From the NCBI RefSeq assembly GCF_002156965.1, contig NZ_CP021324.1:282988-346987 (forward strand): 64,000 nucleotides of DNA, given 5' to 3'. This document shows, one piece after another, positions 9,937-18,105 of this stretch. Position 1 is the stretch's first letter, and the number at the start of each line of letters is the position of its first letter. Made by a program: the position numbers and the translations under genes. The notes below the pieces were generated by a model, which was given only the letters and a program-made list of their open reading frames with translations, was not told the DNA's origin and ran no database searches. The stretch is from Candidatus Nitrosomarinus catalina. Its GTDB lineage: Archaea; Thermoproteota; Nitrososphaeria; Nitrososphaerales; Nitrosopumilaceae.

Positions 9937-12036
9937 TTATTCTCTCTTTTTTTGAAATTTCTCAAGATCTGGTTTCGTTGCTGTGTTTTGATACTGTCGA
10001 ATCCTTTCTGCAATTAATCTGTACAATGATCTGAATTGGTCTTTTGTCTTATCTGATAAGAAATTAGTCTCTTCTAATGTAATCTTTTCACAAATGTATC
10101 TTGTAATTTCCTCATTGTTAAATTCCCCCCAATCATCCTCGCTATGTTCTTGCCAAACTCTTCTTAATTTTTCTAAGATACCGTTGGAATCCTTAGAATC
10201 AATACTTTCTGGTGTTAAATTCGAATACCCTTCTTGTCTTAATTTAATTTCGTATGTTTGATTTACTGCATGAAGATAATCTTCCACTACAACATAATCT
10301 TCAATTGATTCCATTTTTTTACCATCCCTTTCAAAAAAGATTGTTTGAACTGTAGAGAATTGATTTGATTCTAATTGTGCAGATATTTGTTTAGATTCTT
10401 CTGTATTATCTAATAAAACAAATGTTTTGTATCCGTGATTTCTATAAAATATTGCCAATGGCAAAACTGAATTTTTATTATACGCTGCAATTACATTTAA
10501 TGGATTCATTGAAATGTTTGGATCTTGCAAAAATTTGTCAAATGAATTCAAATACATAGAGTCTGACATTGTTTCTACAATGATTACTGGTCTAGAATTT
10601 GTTCCAATTTCTCTATCTACAATTGCCTCTACTTGACCTCTGCATAATCCATACAAAATAGGAGTTAGTGTTTTATCATCTGCATTCCAATAATCATAGA
10701 AAATTCTACTAAGATGTTTTCTTTTATCTAATTCGACAACTAGCAGATTTCCTGGTGTATAATCAAATATCATAAATGGTGAGTGTGTTGCATATAGAAC
10801 TTGATTAGAACCTGCCAAATTTTTCAATAAATCTGAAATTCCCATTTGTTGTGTTGGGTGAAGATTTCTTGCTGGTTCATCTAAAAGTAATATTGCTTCT
10901 TTTAATTCTGAACGTTGTGTTTCAGCTGCAAAATTTACAATAAATGAAAATGTCCACTTGAAACCCTCTGCACGTCTATTTAGTAATCCTGTGTTTGTAA
11001 TTGTTCCATCTTTGTGTACATCTGAAATTACGACACTCATAATATTTCCTGGATTATATCTTAAATCAACATGAATAGGATCTCCTTTCCATGCAGGGTT
11101 TAATTTTTTAGTCAATCTGTTACTTGCAGTATTAAGTAATTTGATACATTTTGATGGCTGTTCTTTAACTTCATCCAATTCATTCATGTCTAATTCTGCT
11201 AAATAAAACAAATTTCTTACAGTTTCAGCTTTATCAAATTCTTCAATGAATTCAATTGAATCTTGTTTTTGTTCGTTTTCTTTTCTTAAGTATTCATTTA
11301 GGTTGATGTTCCCATAAATTTTCTTATAATCTGAAAAATAAACAAATCTAGGGTGTAATTCTGAAAAAATGAAATTCTTTAATGCAACTTTTTGACTTTC
11401 ACCGCTAAGAAGATTTGAAAATTGGTTTTCTGGCTTATGATAAATTTTTTCCCATTCTTCAAGGATTTTTGATTCTTCAATTGCTATTACGTGTAACTCA
11501 TTACTAAATTCTGCCATTCCACTGTCAAATGATTCTTGGTTTTTTGGAACTTCTCCTTCAAATAATTTTGTATTAATTTGAATTCTCACATGGTTTGGTA
11601 AAGTATCTAAAAACTCAAGAATTTCTTTTGTAAAATTTTCCCATGAATTTAATCCCCCGTCATCAGCATCACTGATTTCAGTTCCTTCAAATTCATATTG
11701 TACTTTGGGATTTCTATTTGTTCTAAACAACTTGATTTTTTTAATTTCTGGTAATCCCGGGAATTTCTCTTTTAGTATTTCCATTTCATATTCATTTAAT
11801 TCAAATTCTCCTTCAGCTAGTTTGACTTCCTCTTTAAGCTCCTCAGTCATCTCATCACAAAGATCTAATTCTGAAATTTTTTCATCTCTGTTTAATAATG
11901 TCAATGCTTGTAGAATGGTTGTTTTTCCACTTTCATTTCGTCCTACAAATGCAGCCAAGTCTCCTACCGTTATTTCGCCAGAATCATGAATGCATCTGTA
12001 TGCTCGAACTCTAAATTTTCTAAGTCGCACATGCAA
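9937..12036 (-). CDS. OLD-like AAA/ABC ATPase with degenerate TOPRIM region
   Basis: A 699-residue protein of the RecF/OLD type. Walker A is GRNESGKTT (33-40 region), the ABC signature is LLSGESQK (209-216), Walker B is ILLLDEPA (382-389) and the H-loop is ATHSP (His418). An insertion between them is probably a coiled coil. The C-terminal part looks like a TOPRIM nuclease domain: Glu488 in IIVETMSDS and Asp543 in VLLDNTEES, though the usual second Asp is Asn. OLD proteins are ATP-dependent nucleases in repair or phage defence. It stands alone next to a secreted protein gene, so its role is not shown by context. Confidence 0.7.
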   Translation of the reverse strand: MHVRLRKFRVRAYRCIHDSGEITVGDLAAFVGRNESGKTTILQALTLLNRDEKISELDLCDEMTEELKEEVKLAEGEFELNEYEMEILKEKFPGLPEIKKIKLFRTNRNPKVQYEFEGTEISDADDGGLNSWENFTKEILEFLDTLPNHVRIQINTKLFEGEVPKNQESFDSGMAEFSNELHVIAIEESKILEEWEKIYHKPENQFSNLLSGESQKVALKNFIFSELHPRFVYFSDYKKIYGNINLNEYLRKENEQKQDSIEFIEEFDKAETVRNLFYLAELDMNELDEVKEQPSKCIKLLNTASNRLTKKLNPAWKGDPIHVDLRYNPGNIMSVVISDVHKDGTITNTGLLNRRAEGFKWTFSFIVNFAAETQRSELKEAILLLDEPARNLHPTQQMGISDLLKNLAGSNQVLYATHSPFMIFDYTPGNLLVVELDKRKHLSRIFYDYWNADDKTLTPILYGLCRGQVEAIVDREIGTNSRPVIIVETMSDSMYLNSFDKFLQDPNISMNPLNVIAAYNKNSVLPLAIFYRNHGYKTFVLLDNTEESKQISAQLESNQFSTVQTIFFERDGKKMESIEDYVVVEDYLHAVNQTYEIKLRQEGYSNLTPESIDSKDSNGILEKLRRVWQEHSEDDWGEFNNEEITRYICEKITLEETNFLSDKTKDQFRSLYRLIAERIRQYQNTATKPDLEKFQKKRE

Positions 12037-12133
12037 TATCTACACGGATACGATTTAACTTATTCGTCACAATGTAGCCTTAGCCTCAATTTTTGCTAAA
12101 TAGATATAAGGGAATTACCTAGTTTAGTACAAA

Positions 12134-12607
12134 ATGGTCTCATCAAAACAAATGGTTGTATTTGTTTTACCTGTAATATTCTCTATTGTATTTGGTTCTG
12201 CAGTTATGGCTGACACTCTTCAGAAACCTGATAGAGAATTGAATATGTGGCCTATGACTTTCTCTGGAGAGTCTTCTCATGGAAAGTCATCTCATGACTC
12301 AGATCTTGAAATAATTGGACTATCAAACCAATATGCTATTTCTGAACCTGTCCAAATTCAAGTAAAAATTAATGATTCATCCCTAAGTTGTGGTGATTTG
12401 TATATCACAATTTATGTTTCTGGAAGCGCTGACGTGGTGACCCAAGGTGGTTATTTCAACCAATGTGTAAAAGATGGTAAGTTATTTCCAAACAATGATA
12501 CTTTTTCAAAAATAATTGACACTCCTGGTTCTTACAAAATTGTTGCAGATATTGTTTCAACTGATCTGACAAATATTTCTACTACTGGAACATTTACTGT
12601 TAAATAG
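12134..12607 (+). CDS. small secreted protein
   Basis: 157 residues with an N-terminal signal segment (VVFVLPVIFSIVFGSAVMA, cut probably after ADT). The mature part is a single beta-sandwich of about 110 residues with two Cys (in SCGDLY and FNQCVK) that could form a disulfide. A TATA-like TAGATATAAG lies about 25-30 bases before the ATG, so the message is probably nearly leaderless. Function unknown; it could be an envelope or metal-handling protein. Confidence 0.6.
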   Translation: MVSSKQMVVFVLPVIFSIVFGSAVMADTLQKPDRELNMWPMTFSGESSHGKSSHDSDLEIIGLSNQYAISEPVQIQVKINDSSLSCGDLYITIYVSGSADVVTQGGYFNQCVKDGKLFPNNDTFSKIIDTPGSYKIVADIVSTDLTNISTTGTFTVK

Positions 12608-12659
12608 GAATGAATTATTCAGAGAATAGTAGTAAATTGAATTTACAAATGGTGATTAT

Positions 12660-13454
12660 ATGACAAAACTTGATGAAGCAAAAAAAATTAAAGCAGAAAT
12701 TGAAGAATTAAAAAAGAAAACAAAAATTCTTGAAGCAAAACCAGCTAAAAAAGTAACAAAGAAAACTGCAGCAAAACCAGCTAAAAAAGTAACAAAGAAA
12801 ACTGCAGCAAAACCAGCTAAAAAAGTAACAAAGAAAGAAGCAGCAAAACCAGCTAAAAAAGTAACAAAGAAAGAAGCAGCAAAACCAGCTAAAAAAGTAA
12901 CAAAGAAAGAAGCAGCAAAACCAGCTAAAAAAGTAACAAAGAAAGATGAAGTAAAACCTGTAAAACCAAAAAAATTAACTAAAAAAGAATTAGAAGAAGA
13001 AAAAAGAATTGCAGAGAGAACTGTTGAAGATGAATTAGAAGAACAACTAACTGAAGCAGAAATTGAAAATTTCCAAATTGAGAAAGTTGACATGGAACGA
13101 TTGACAAATAAAATTTGTGATATTTTAGCTGAAAAAGAATCTGATGGAATGCTACAAAGTGAATTGTGGAAAAAATTGAAACTTTCAAGTCGAGATGGTT
13201 CTAGATTGTCTTTGAAACTCGAAAGGATGGGTACTATCAATAGAGAAAAACTTCTTGAAAACGATCGTTGGACATACAAATTAATTTTAAAGAAAACTCC
13301 AATCAGTACACAATCAATTGAAAATTCCCCTTGTTTGGTTTGTACTGTTGAACAAAAATGTTCTCTAGATGGTGAAATTAGTCCAAAAACATGTCAATTA
13401 ATTGAGGATTGGGTTATCGCTGAATACAAAAAACCATCTAAGGCTAAAAAATGA
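12660..13454 (+). CDS. RPC34/RPC39-like RNA polymerase III-type factor with Lys-rich repeats
   Basis: The C-terminal half has a winged helix (about 135-210) and a Cys cluster PCLVC...C...C (C225, C228, C234, C245) followed by a Trp (EDWV). That pattern is the signature of the RPC34/RPC39 family, where it binds a 4Fe-4S cluster; orthologues in Crenarchaeota and Thaumarchaeota have been described. In eukaryotes the family helps RNA polymerase III open promoters. The N-terminus is unusual: after a short helix, six copies of a 12-residue unit with core KPAKKVTKK (about 26-97) make a histone-H1-like cationic tail. The stop overlaps rlmE by four bases. Confidence 0.75.
   Translation: MTKLDEAKKIKAEIEELKKKTKILEAKPAKKVTKKTAAKPAKKVTKKTAAKPAKKVTKKEAAKPAKKVTKKEAAKPAKKVTKKEAAKPAKKVTKKDEVKPVKPKKLTKKELEEEKRIAERTVEDELEEQLTEAEIENFQIEKVDMERLTNKICDILAEKESDGMLQSELWKKLKLSSRDGSRLSLKLERMGTINREKLLENDRWTYKLILKKTPISTQSIENSPCLVCTVEQKCSLDGEISPKTCQLIEDWVIAEYKKPSKAKK
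12735..12950 (+). repeat. 36-base tandem repeat, six units, in the RPC34-like gene
   Basis: Six 36-base units encode AAKPAKKVTKKT/E. The first copies are identical, and the third to fifth differ only in the codons after KVTKK (ACT replaced by GAA). The near-identity at silent positions points to recent expansion. The antisense reading frame is also open here, but only because of the repeat. Confidence 0.9.
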
Positions 13455-14044
13455 AACTAGCTGATGCACGTAAAGATCATTATCGTAGATTAGCTCATGA
13501 ACAAGGATTTAGAGCAAGATCTGCATTCAAATTAAAAGAATTAAACAAATCTTATCGAATAATCGGTCCTGGATTTTATGTATTAGACCTTGGTTGTGCT
13601 CCTGGTGGATGGACTCAAGTTGCTGTCAAGTTAGTTGGAAATCAAGGAAAAGTAATGGGAGTTGATTTATCTTATGTTGAGGAAATTCCTGGTGCACATA
13701 TTGTTAGGGATAATATTGAAAATGAATCTCTAGTTGATGATGTTTTATCGTATTTTGGGCGTAAAGTTGGTGCAGTAGTATGTGATCTTTCTCCACAGGT
13801 AACTGGAAATTGGTCAGTTGATCATGCAAGACAGATTTCTTTAAACTATGATTGTACTAAACTAATGGACAAAGTTTTAGCTCACAAAGGAAACGCTGTT
13901 TTCAAAGTTTTTGATGGTGAATATTCTTTAGAATTTAGAGATTATGTAAAGAAAAAATTTGCCAGAATTAATCTAACAAAACCTGATGCAAGTAGAAAAC
14001 AGAGTAGTGAATTATACTGTGTTTGTATGGGGTTCACTGGATAA
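13451..14044 (+). CDS. rlmE: RlmE/FtsJ-type rRNA 2'-O-methyltransferase
   Basis: SAM-dependent RNA ribose methyltransferase of the FtsJ/RrmJ family. The SAM site is VLDLGCAPGGW (44-54), and the K-D-K-E catalytic set is visible as K27 (SAFKL), D112 (CDLSP), K152 (FKVFDG) and E187 (SSELY). The size of 197 residues is normal. In bacteria the enzyme modifies U2552 of 23S rRNA; the archaeal target is probably the same A-loop base. It overlaps the RPC34-like gene by four bases (ATGA) and the convergent trm1 gene by 33 bases. Confidence 0.93.
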   Translation: MKLADARKDHYRRLAHEQGFRARSAFKLKELNKSYRIIGPGFYVLDLGCAPGGWTQVAVKLVGNQGKVMGVDLSYVEEIPGAHIVRDNIENESLVDDVLSYFGRKVGAVVCDLSPQVTGNWSVDHARQISLNYDCTKLMDKVLAHKGNAVFKVFDGEYSLEFRDYVKKKFARINLTKPDASRKQSSELYCVCMGFTG

Positions 14045-15181
14045 ATTAAAAATTTTAATTATCTCATTTATGTTTGCATTTGTTTTAAATCCTGTAGGAT
14101 TAAATGATGTTATACTAGATGTAAATCCATTTTCTTTTAAATTTAATATGACTTTTTCTAATTTTGGTGGGGATGTTTTAATTTTTTTGGCAATTTCATC
14201 TAATGTAAAATAATATCCTGGCATTTCTGCTTCCTCTAAGCATTTATGAATAGTTTTTTCACATGATTTTTGTATTTTTAAATTTGAACTTTCTTCAATC
14301 ATAGTTTTAACAAATTCTTTATCAAATATTTTTCCTATCCATAATGGTCCTGCACTACTATTTTTTGATTTACATAAATCACATTCTTGTTGTTGTTCAA
14401 TAGCTGTTTTTCTATGCCCACAATTTTTACAATGTAAAATATATCCAAGATTTTCTTCCTGATCTATTCGATTCAAAATTTTCGTATATGTTCGATAATA
14501 ATGCATTTCAGTTTCAACAAACATGGGAATCATTGTAACTCCTAATCTAGCAGCTACGGACCTAAGACTTCCTAAAATTAGCCTGATGGCCATTTCATTT
14601 CCGTATTCCACTCTTACTGGAACTCCACCATATTTTCTCTTACATGCTCCCTGAAAAAGACCGTTTAATACTTGAAGATCTGTTGCAGCAGTTGATAATA
14701 TTCCTCCATGCATAGTTGCCCTAATCCCACAATCAAAAAATGCTGCAGGAGAACCAAATGGGTCAATATCTACTATCGAACCTCTATTCCCTTTTCTGGA
14801 ATGTTCATTTAGGAACACACATGCTTCTTTTTCAGAAAATTCAATATCATTCAAATTGTTAAGCATGGATGAATCTTTTGCTAGCTCTAACGCCGTTGGA
14901 TTAAGATCATTTATTTTCATTTTTTCAATTTTTAATTCATTTGCAACACGTAACCCTCTTGCCCCTACTCCTGATAATGATTCCAAGAAAATTTTTGGAC
15001 CTTCAAATTTTTTTAAAAATGCTGCATATGCAATTATTGAAAAATCTCTGTTTGTTTTTGCTTTGGGATTGAAAAATGCTGGTTTAATCGGAGGTACTTT
15101 CTCTGTTAATGATTTTTTTGGAACTAATAATTTTGTATCTCCTTCAACAATTTCTTGGAATAATTCATTTGTATTTTTCAT
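14012..15181 (-). CDS. trm1: tRNA (guanine26-N2)-dimethyltransferase
   Basis: Methylates G26 of tRNAs. The catalytic motif is DPFGSPAAFFDCG (140-152). A C-terminal zinc site is formed by CKNC...CDLC (C251, C254, C267, C270). At 389 residues the length is normal. The last 33 bases overlap the 3' end of rlmE on the other strand, an unusually deep convergent overlap but one that keeps both C-termini family-like. Confidence 0.95.
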   Translation of the reverse strand: MKNTNELFQEIVEGDTKLLVPKKSLTEKVPPIKPAFFNPKAKTNRDFSIIAYAAFLKKFEGPKIFLESLSGVGARGLRVANELKIEKMKINDLNPTALELAKDSSMLNNLNDIEFSEKEACVFLNEHSRKGNRGSIVDIDPFGSPAAFFDCGIRATMHGGILSTAATDLQVLNGLFQGACKRKYGGVPVRVEYGNEMAIRLILGSLRSVAARLGVTMIPMFVETEMHYYRTYTKILNRIDQEENLGYILHCKNCGHRKTAIEQQQECDLCKSKNSSAGPLWIGKIFDKEFVKTMIEESSNLKIQKSCEKTIHKCLEEAEMPGYYFTLDEIAKKIKTSPPKLEKVILNLKENGFTSSITSFNPTGFKTNANINEIIKIFNLSSEPHTNTV

Positions 15182-15242
15182 TTCTTTTTCTAGTTTTTAA
15201 TTACGTATAACGGTTTAATACTTGTGTTTAAAGACAAAATTT

Positions 15243-15863
15243 GTGCAAATCTGTGGGATTGATGATGCAGGACGTGGTTCTATGTTGGGACCTTTAGTTA
15301 TAGCTGGTATTTCTTTAGAAAAAAAAAATTTGAAAAAATTGACTGCACTTGGAGTTAAGGATTCAAAAAAACTTTCATCTAAATCTCGTGAAATATTATA
15401 TAAAAAAATAATTGAAATTGTTGATGATTACTATATTGCAAAAATTCCCCCACGTTCTATAGATGCTAGTGTTAAGAAGCATCTTTTGAATAATCTTGAA
15501 GCAAAGTATATGGCAAAAGTGGTTTCAAAATTAGATGCAGATACTTCTTATGTTGACTCTTGTGATGTAAAACCATTAAGATTTGGTAAAGAAATTTCTC
15601 AACTTTCTGATGGTCGTAAAATTAAATCATATCATCATGCCGACAGTAAATTTGTAGTGGTATCTGCAGCATCCATTCTTGCAAAAGTTACTAGAGACAA
15701 ATCTATTGAAAAATTAAAAAAAACTCATAATCTTGGAAGTGGTTATCCTTCTGATTCTACAACTGTTAAATTTGTTAAAAAATATTATAAAAAAAATCAT
15801 TCCATGCCTGTTTTCGTGCGTAAAAGCTGGAAACCTGTGCAAAAAATAATGGGTAAAAATTAA
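15243..15863 (+). CDS. rnhB: ribonuclease HII
   Basis: Cuts the RNA strand of RNA-DNA hybrids and at single ribonucleotides in DNA. The first catalytic motif reads GIDDAGRGSMLGP; most RNases HII have GIDEAGRG, so the second acidic residue is Asp instead of Glu. Later motifs are SYVDSCDV and HADSKF...SAASILAKVTRD. The frame reaches a TTG at 15222, but the GTG at 15243 puts the motif six residues from the N-terminus, which is normal. The end overlaps the convergent fibrillarin gene by four bases. Confidence 0.92.
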   Translation: MQICGIDDAGRGSMLGPLVIAGISLEKKNLKKLTALGVKDSKKLSSKSREILYKKIIEIVDDYYIAKIPPRSIDASVKKHLLNNLEAKYMAKVVSKLDADTSYVDSCDVKPLRFGKEISQLSDGRKIKSYHHADSKFVVVSAASILAKVTRDKSIEKLKKTHNLGSGYPSDSTTVKFVKKYYKKNHSMPVFVRKSWKPVQKIMGKN

Positions 15864-16534
15864 TTTTTATATTTTGCAATTACCATTGCATGATCCTTAT
15901 CATATGGATGTAGGTCTATTGATTCTAAAATTTCAAATCTTTCTCTTAGTTTTTCTATTTCTTCTTCTACAATTCTTTTTGGAGCTTTTGTTACATCTAT
16001 GCTTCTAGTTTTAATCACTAAAAAGAACAATCCATCTTTTTTTAGAAACATGTCACAATTATCTACTGCAATTTTTGTTTGATCTGGTTGTGCTATGTCC
16101 ACATATACTACATCCACTTTTCCAAAGACTGAAAAATATTCTTTAGGTTTTCTTGCATCTTGTAGTATTGGCATGATGTTAGATCTATGTGTGGCCACTC
16201 TGTCTAAGAAATCTCTTGCAACTCTACTAGCATGTTCTACTGCAAAAACTAATCCACTTGGACCTACAATATCTGAAATATGGCTTACTGTCGTTCCTGT
16301 TGATGCGCCTAAATACAAAACTTTTGTATTGTTTTTAAACGGAAAATTTTCTAATCCATTCATTATCGATGCTGCTAATTTACTTCTAAACGGATCCCAT
16401 AATCTATACTCAATTCCTTTTTTAATAATTAATTTTTCCTTGTAAACTTGATTTCCTGGAACTAGATTTTCAGTAGAAATTTTTTGTTCTCCTTCTGATT
16501 TTATCCAAAAATATGATTGATTATCTTCTTCCAA
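15860..16534 (-). CDS. flpA: fibrillarin-like rRNA/tRNA 2'-O-methyltransferase
   Basis: Catalytic subunit of the C/D box sRNP. Archaeal fibrillarin features are NLVPGNQVY, IEYRLWDPFRSKLAA, the SAM loop VLYLGASTGTTVSH, AVEHASR and VYVDIAQPDQ. The start is uncertain. A TTG at 16534 gives 224 residues, close to the roughly 227 of Pyrococcus fibrillarin, and overlaps the nop5 end by 14 bases; an ATG at 16585 gives 241. The same frame is open back to 16918 inside the nop5 repeats, which would add a strange Val/Glu/Lys extension. Together with Nop5, L7Ae and guide RNAs it methylates rRNA. Confidence 0.92.
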   Translation of the reverse strand: MEEDNQSYFWIKSEGEQKISTENLVPGNQVYKEKLIIKKGIEYRLWDPFRSKLAASIMNGLENFPFKNNTKVLYLGASTGTTVSHISDIVGPSGLVFAVEHASRVARDFLDRVATHRSNIMPILQDARKPKEYFSVFGKVDVVYVDIAQPDQTKIAVDNCDMFLKKDGLFFLVIKTRSIDVTKAPKRIVEEEIEKLRERFEILESIDLHPYDKDHAMVIAKYKN

Positions 16535-18020
16535 ACTTCTTTCTCTTTCTATTTGAGTCTGAACCTTCTCTTCTTCTTTCACCATAACTGGATCTTTCGT
16601 TTCTATCTCCGCCTTCTCTTCTATTACCATAACTGGATCTTTCGTTTCTATCTCCGCCTTCTCTTCTTCTTTCATCAAATCTACCACCTTCTCTTCTACC
16701 ACCTTCTCTTCTTCTTTCATCAAATCTACCACCTTCTCTTCTACCACCTTCTCTTCTTCTTTCATCAAATCTACCACCTTCTCTTCTACCACCTTCTCTT
16801 CTACCACCTTCTCTTCTACCACCTTCTCTTCTACCACCTTCTCTTCTACCACCAAAGTTTCCATCTCCACGACTAAATTGTTGAGGTTTTCTGATGTCTT
16901 TTTCAGTTGGATTTTCATATTTTTTACCTATTTCATCTACTCTGATATTGAGTTTTTCTAGTAAAGTTTGATTCAATCCTTCACCATACACATCCACTCT
17001 TGCAGCAATTACTGCTTTTGCAGCAACTGCTCTTGCAATCTTGCCTCTTTGCCAACGTGGAGCTGCATGAACCATTGCATGTTGGAATAATAATCCGTGC
17101 TTTGGTGGTTGAGAACCTGTCTTTAATGATCTAAACAGTGCTTTTTCAGCACCTAATACTTGTATTGTACTTGCAGGAAGTGATGCCATTCTTTTTAAAC
17201 TTCCAGCTCTTCCTAAAATTCTTGCACCCACTGCAGTACCTAAAATAGCAGAAAGGTTAGGTGCAATTTCTTGCATTTCTGATTCTACATGTTCTTCAAG
17301 TTTTTTACGTAATTCATAGAAATCTAAAATTTGTTTTGCAATCGATTGAACAATTGATAAATTAATATCTGAAATATCTCCTCCTCTACTTTTTGATAAG
17401 ATCAATGATAACATCTCCACTTTTGATTCTGGAAAACCAGCTTCTTCAAAAACTTGTTTTGATAATGATTCTCGTTTCCCTGCCATTACAATTTGTGCAT
17501 ATCCGTTGATACTATCTATCATATTATCTAATTCAGGAAAATGTAATCCATACCATTCTCTGAGTCTTGAACTTAATCCATTTGCAATTTTATCAATTTC
17601 ATCCAATGAATTAATTGCTTGAATAATATGAAGATCTGGACTTTGTGATACTTCTGTAACTTTTGAAGATGAAAACCCTAAAGCAAATTCTCTTAATTTG
17701 CCCAATGTATCTTGAAGATTTGATGCAAATCCTGAATCTACAATAATTTGCGGTTTTGTAGATTGTACTTTTTCTAATTCTTCTAGATCCATTATATGAC
17801 AATCAATTGAAAATTTTTTCAAAATTGCAAGTAATGACTCGTCACTAACTGAAACTCCTCTTTGAATCTTAGCTAAATAATTAATTAATTCATTTAATTT
17901 TGCTTCTTTATTTTTTATTGCAAGATATTCTTTAACTGGGTTTGAAAATGGAAATGATTTATCTACTTGCCCATCATTAAAAACTGATATTCCTAATTCG
18001 GTTAAAATTACTGAATACAT
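16521..18020 (-). CDS. nop5: Nop5 (Nop56/58 homologue) with Arg-Gly-Glu repeat tail
   Basis: Scaffold of the archaeal C/D box sRNP: an N-terminal fibrillarin-binding domain, a central coiled coil and a Nop domain holding GTAVGARILGRAGSLKRMAS and GLLFQHAMVHAAPRWQRG. After the usual end (about residue 385) comes a 115-residue tail with eleven RREGG units, three RFDER inserts and two DRNERSSYG inserts, ending in RKRKKFGRR. Eukaryotic Nop56/58 have Lys/Asp/Glu tails and it is eukaryotic fibrillarin that carries an RGG tail, so the tail here is unusual. It is upstream of and overlaps the fibrillarin gene. Confidence 0.93.
   Translation of the reverse strand: MYSVILTELGISVFNDGQVDKSFPFSNPVKEYLAIKNKEAKLNELINYLAKIQRGVSVSDESLLAILKKFSIDCHIMDLEELEKVQSTKPQIIVDSGFASNLQDTLGKLREFALGFSSSKVTEVSQSPDLHIIQAINSLDEIDKIANGLSSRLREWYGLHFPELDNMIDSINGYAQIVMAGKRESLSKQVFEEAGFPESKVEMLSLILSKSRGGDISDINLSIVQSIAKQILDFYELRKKLEEHVESEMQEIAPNLSAILGTAVGARILGRAGSLKRMASLPASTIQVLGAEKALFRSLKTGSQPPKHGLLFQHAMVHAAPRWQRGKIARAVAAKAVIAARVDVYGEGLNQTLLEKLNIRVDEIGKKYENPTEKDIRKPQQFSRGDGNFGGRREGGRREGGRREGGRREGGRREGGRFDERRREGGRREGGRFDERRREGGRREGGRFDERRREGGDRNERSSYGNRREGGDRNERSSYGERRREGSDSNRKRKKFGRR
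16548..16847 (-). repeat. 15-base tandem repeats (RREGG) with 45-base higher-order units in nop5
   Basis: The unit is 15 bases, read on the plus strand as CCACCTTCTCTTCTA, repeated without interruption five times and then in 45-base blocks that add RFDER. Copies are almost identical, so the array is young and its length may vary between strains. Because 15 is divisible by three and the unit has no stop in several frames, three reading frames stay open through it. Confidence 0.9.
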
Positions 18021-18105
18021 GAATAGTTGAACCTAGATCACCTTTAAAAAATGTACTAGATCATTAAATCAACTATTATATTCGAAACTGGATTTATCTA
18101 TCCTG

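Noticed and set aside
12735-12950. Short regular repeats as a possible CRISPR array
   Set aside because: The units are contiguous with no unique spacers and are in frame within a gene. The same holds for the nop5 and radA arrays.
12656-13279. A 207-codon minus-strand frame opposite the RPC34-like gene
   Set aside because: It reads the reverse of the KPAKKVTKK repeats; the plus-strand protein has a recognisable family C-terminus.
16517-16876. A 119-codon plus-strand frame with many Phe/Leu/His codons opposite nop5
   Set aside because: It exists only because the 15-base repeat has no stop in this frame; it has no promoter or family features.
16535-16918. Val/Glu/Lys N-terminal extension of fibrillarin as the normal protein start
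   Set aside because: It is the nop5 repeat read out of phase. The TTG at 16534 gives the normal family length. Kept only as a frameshift finding.
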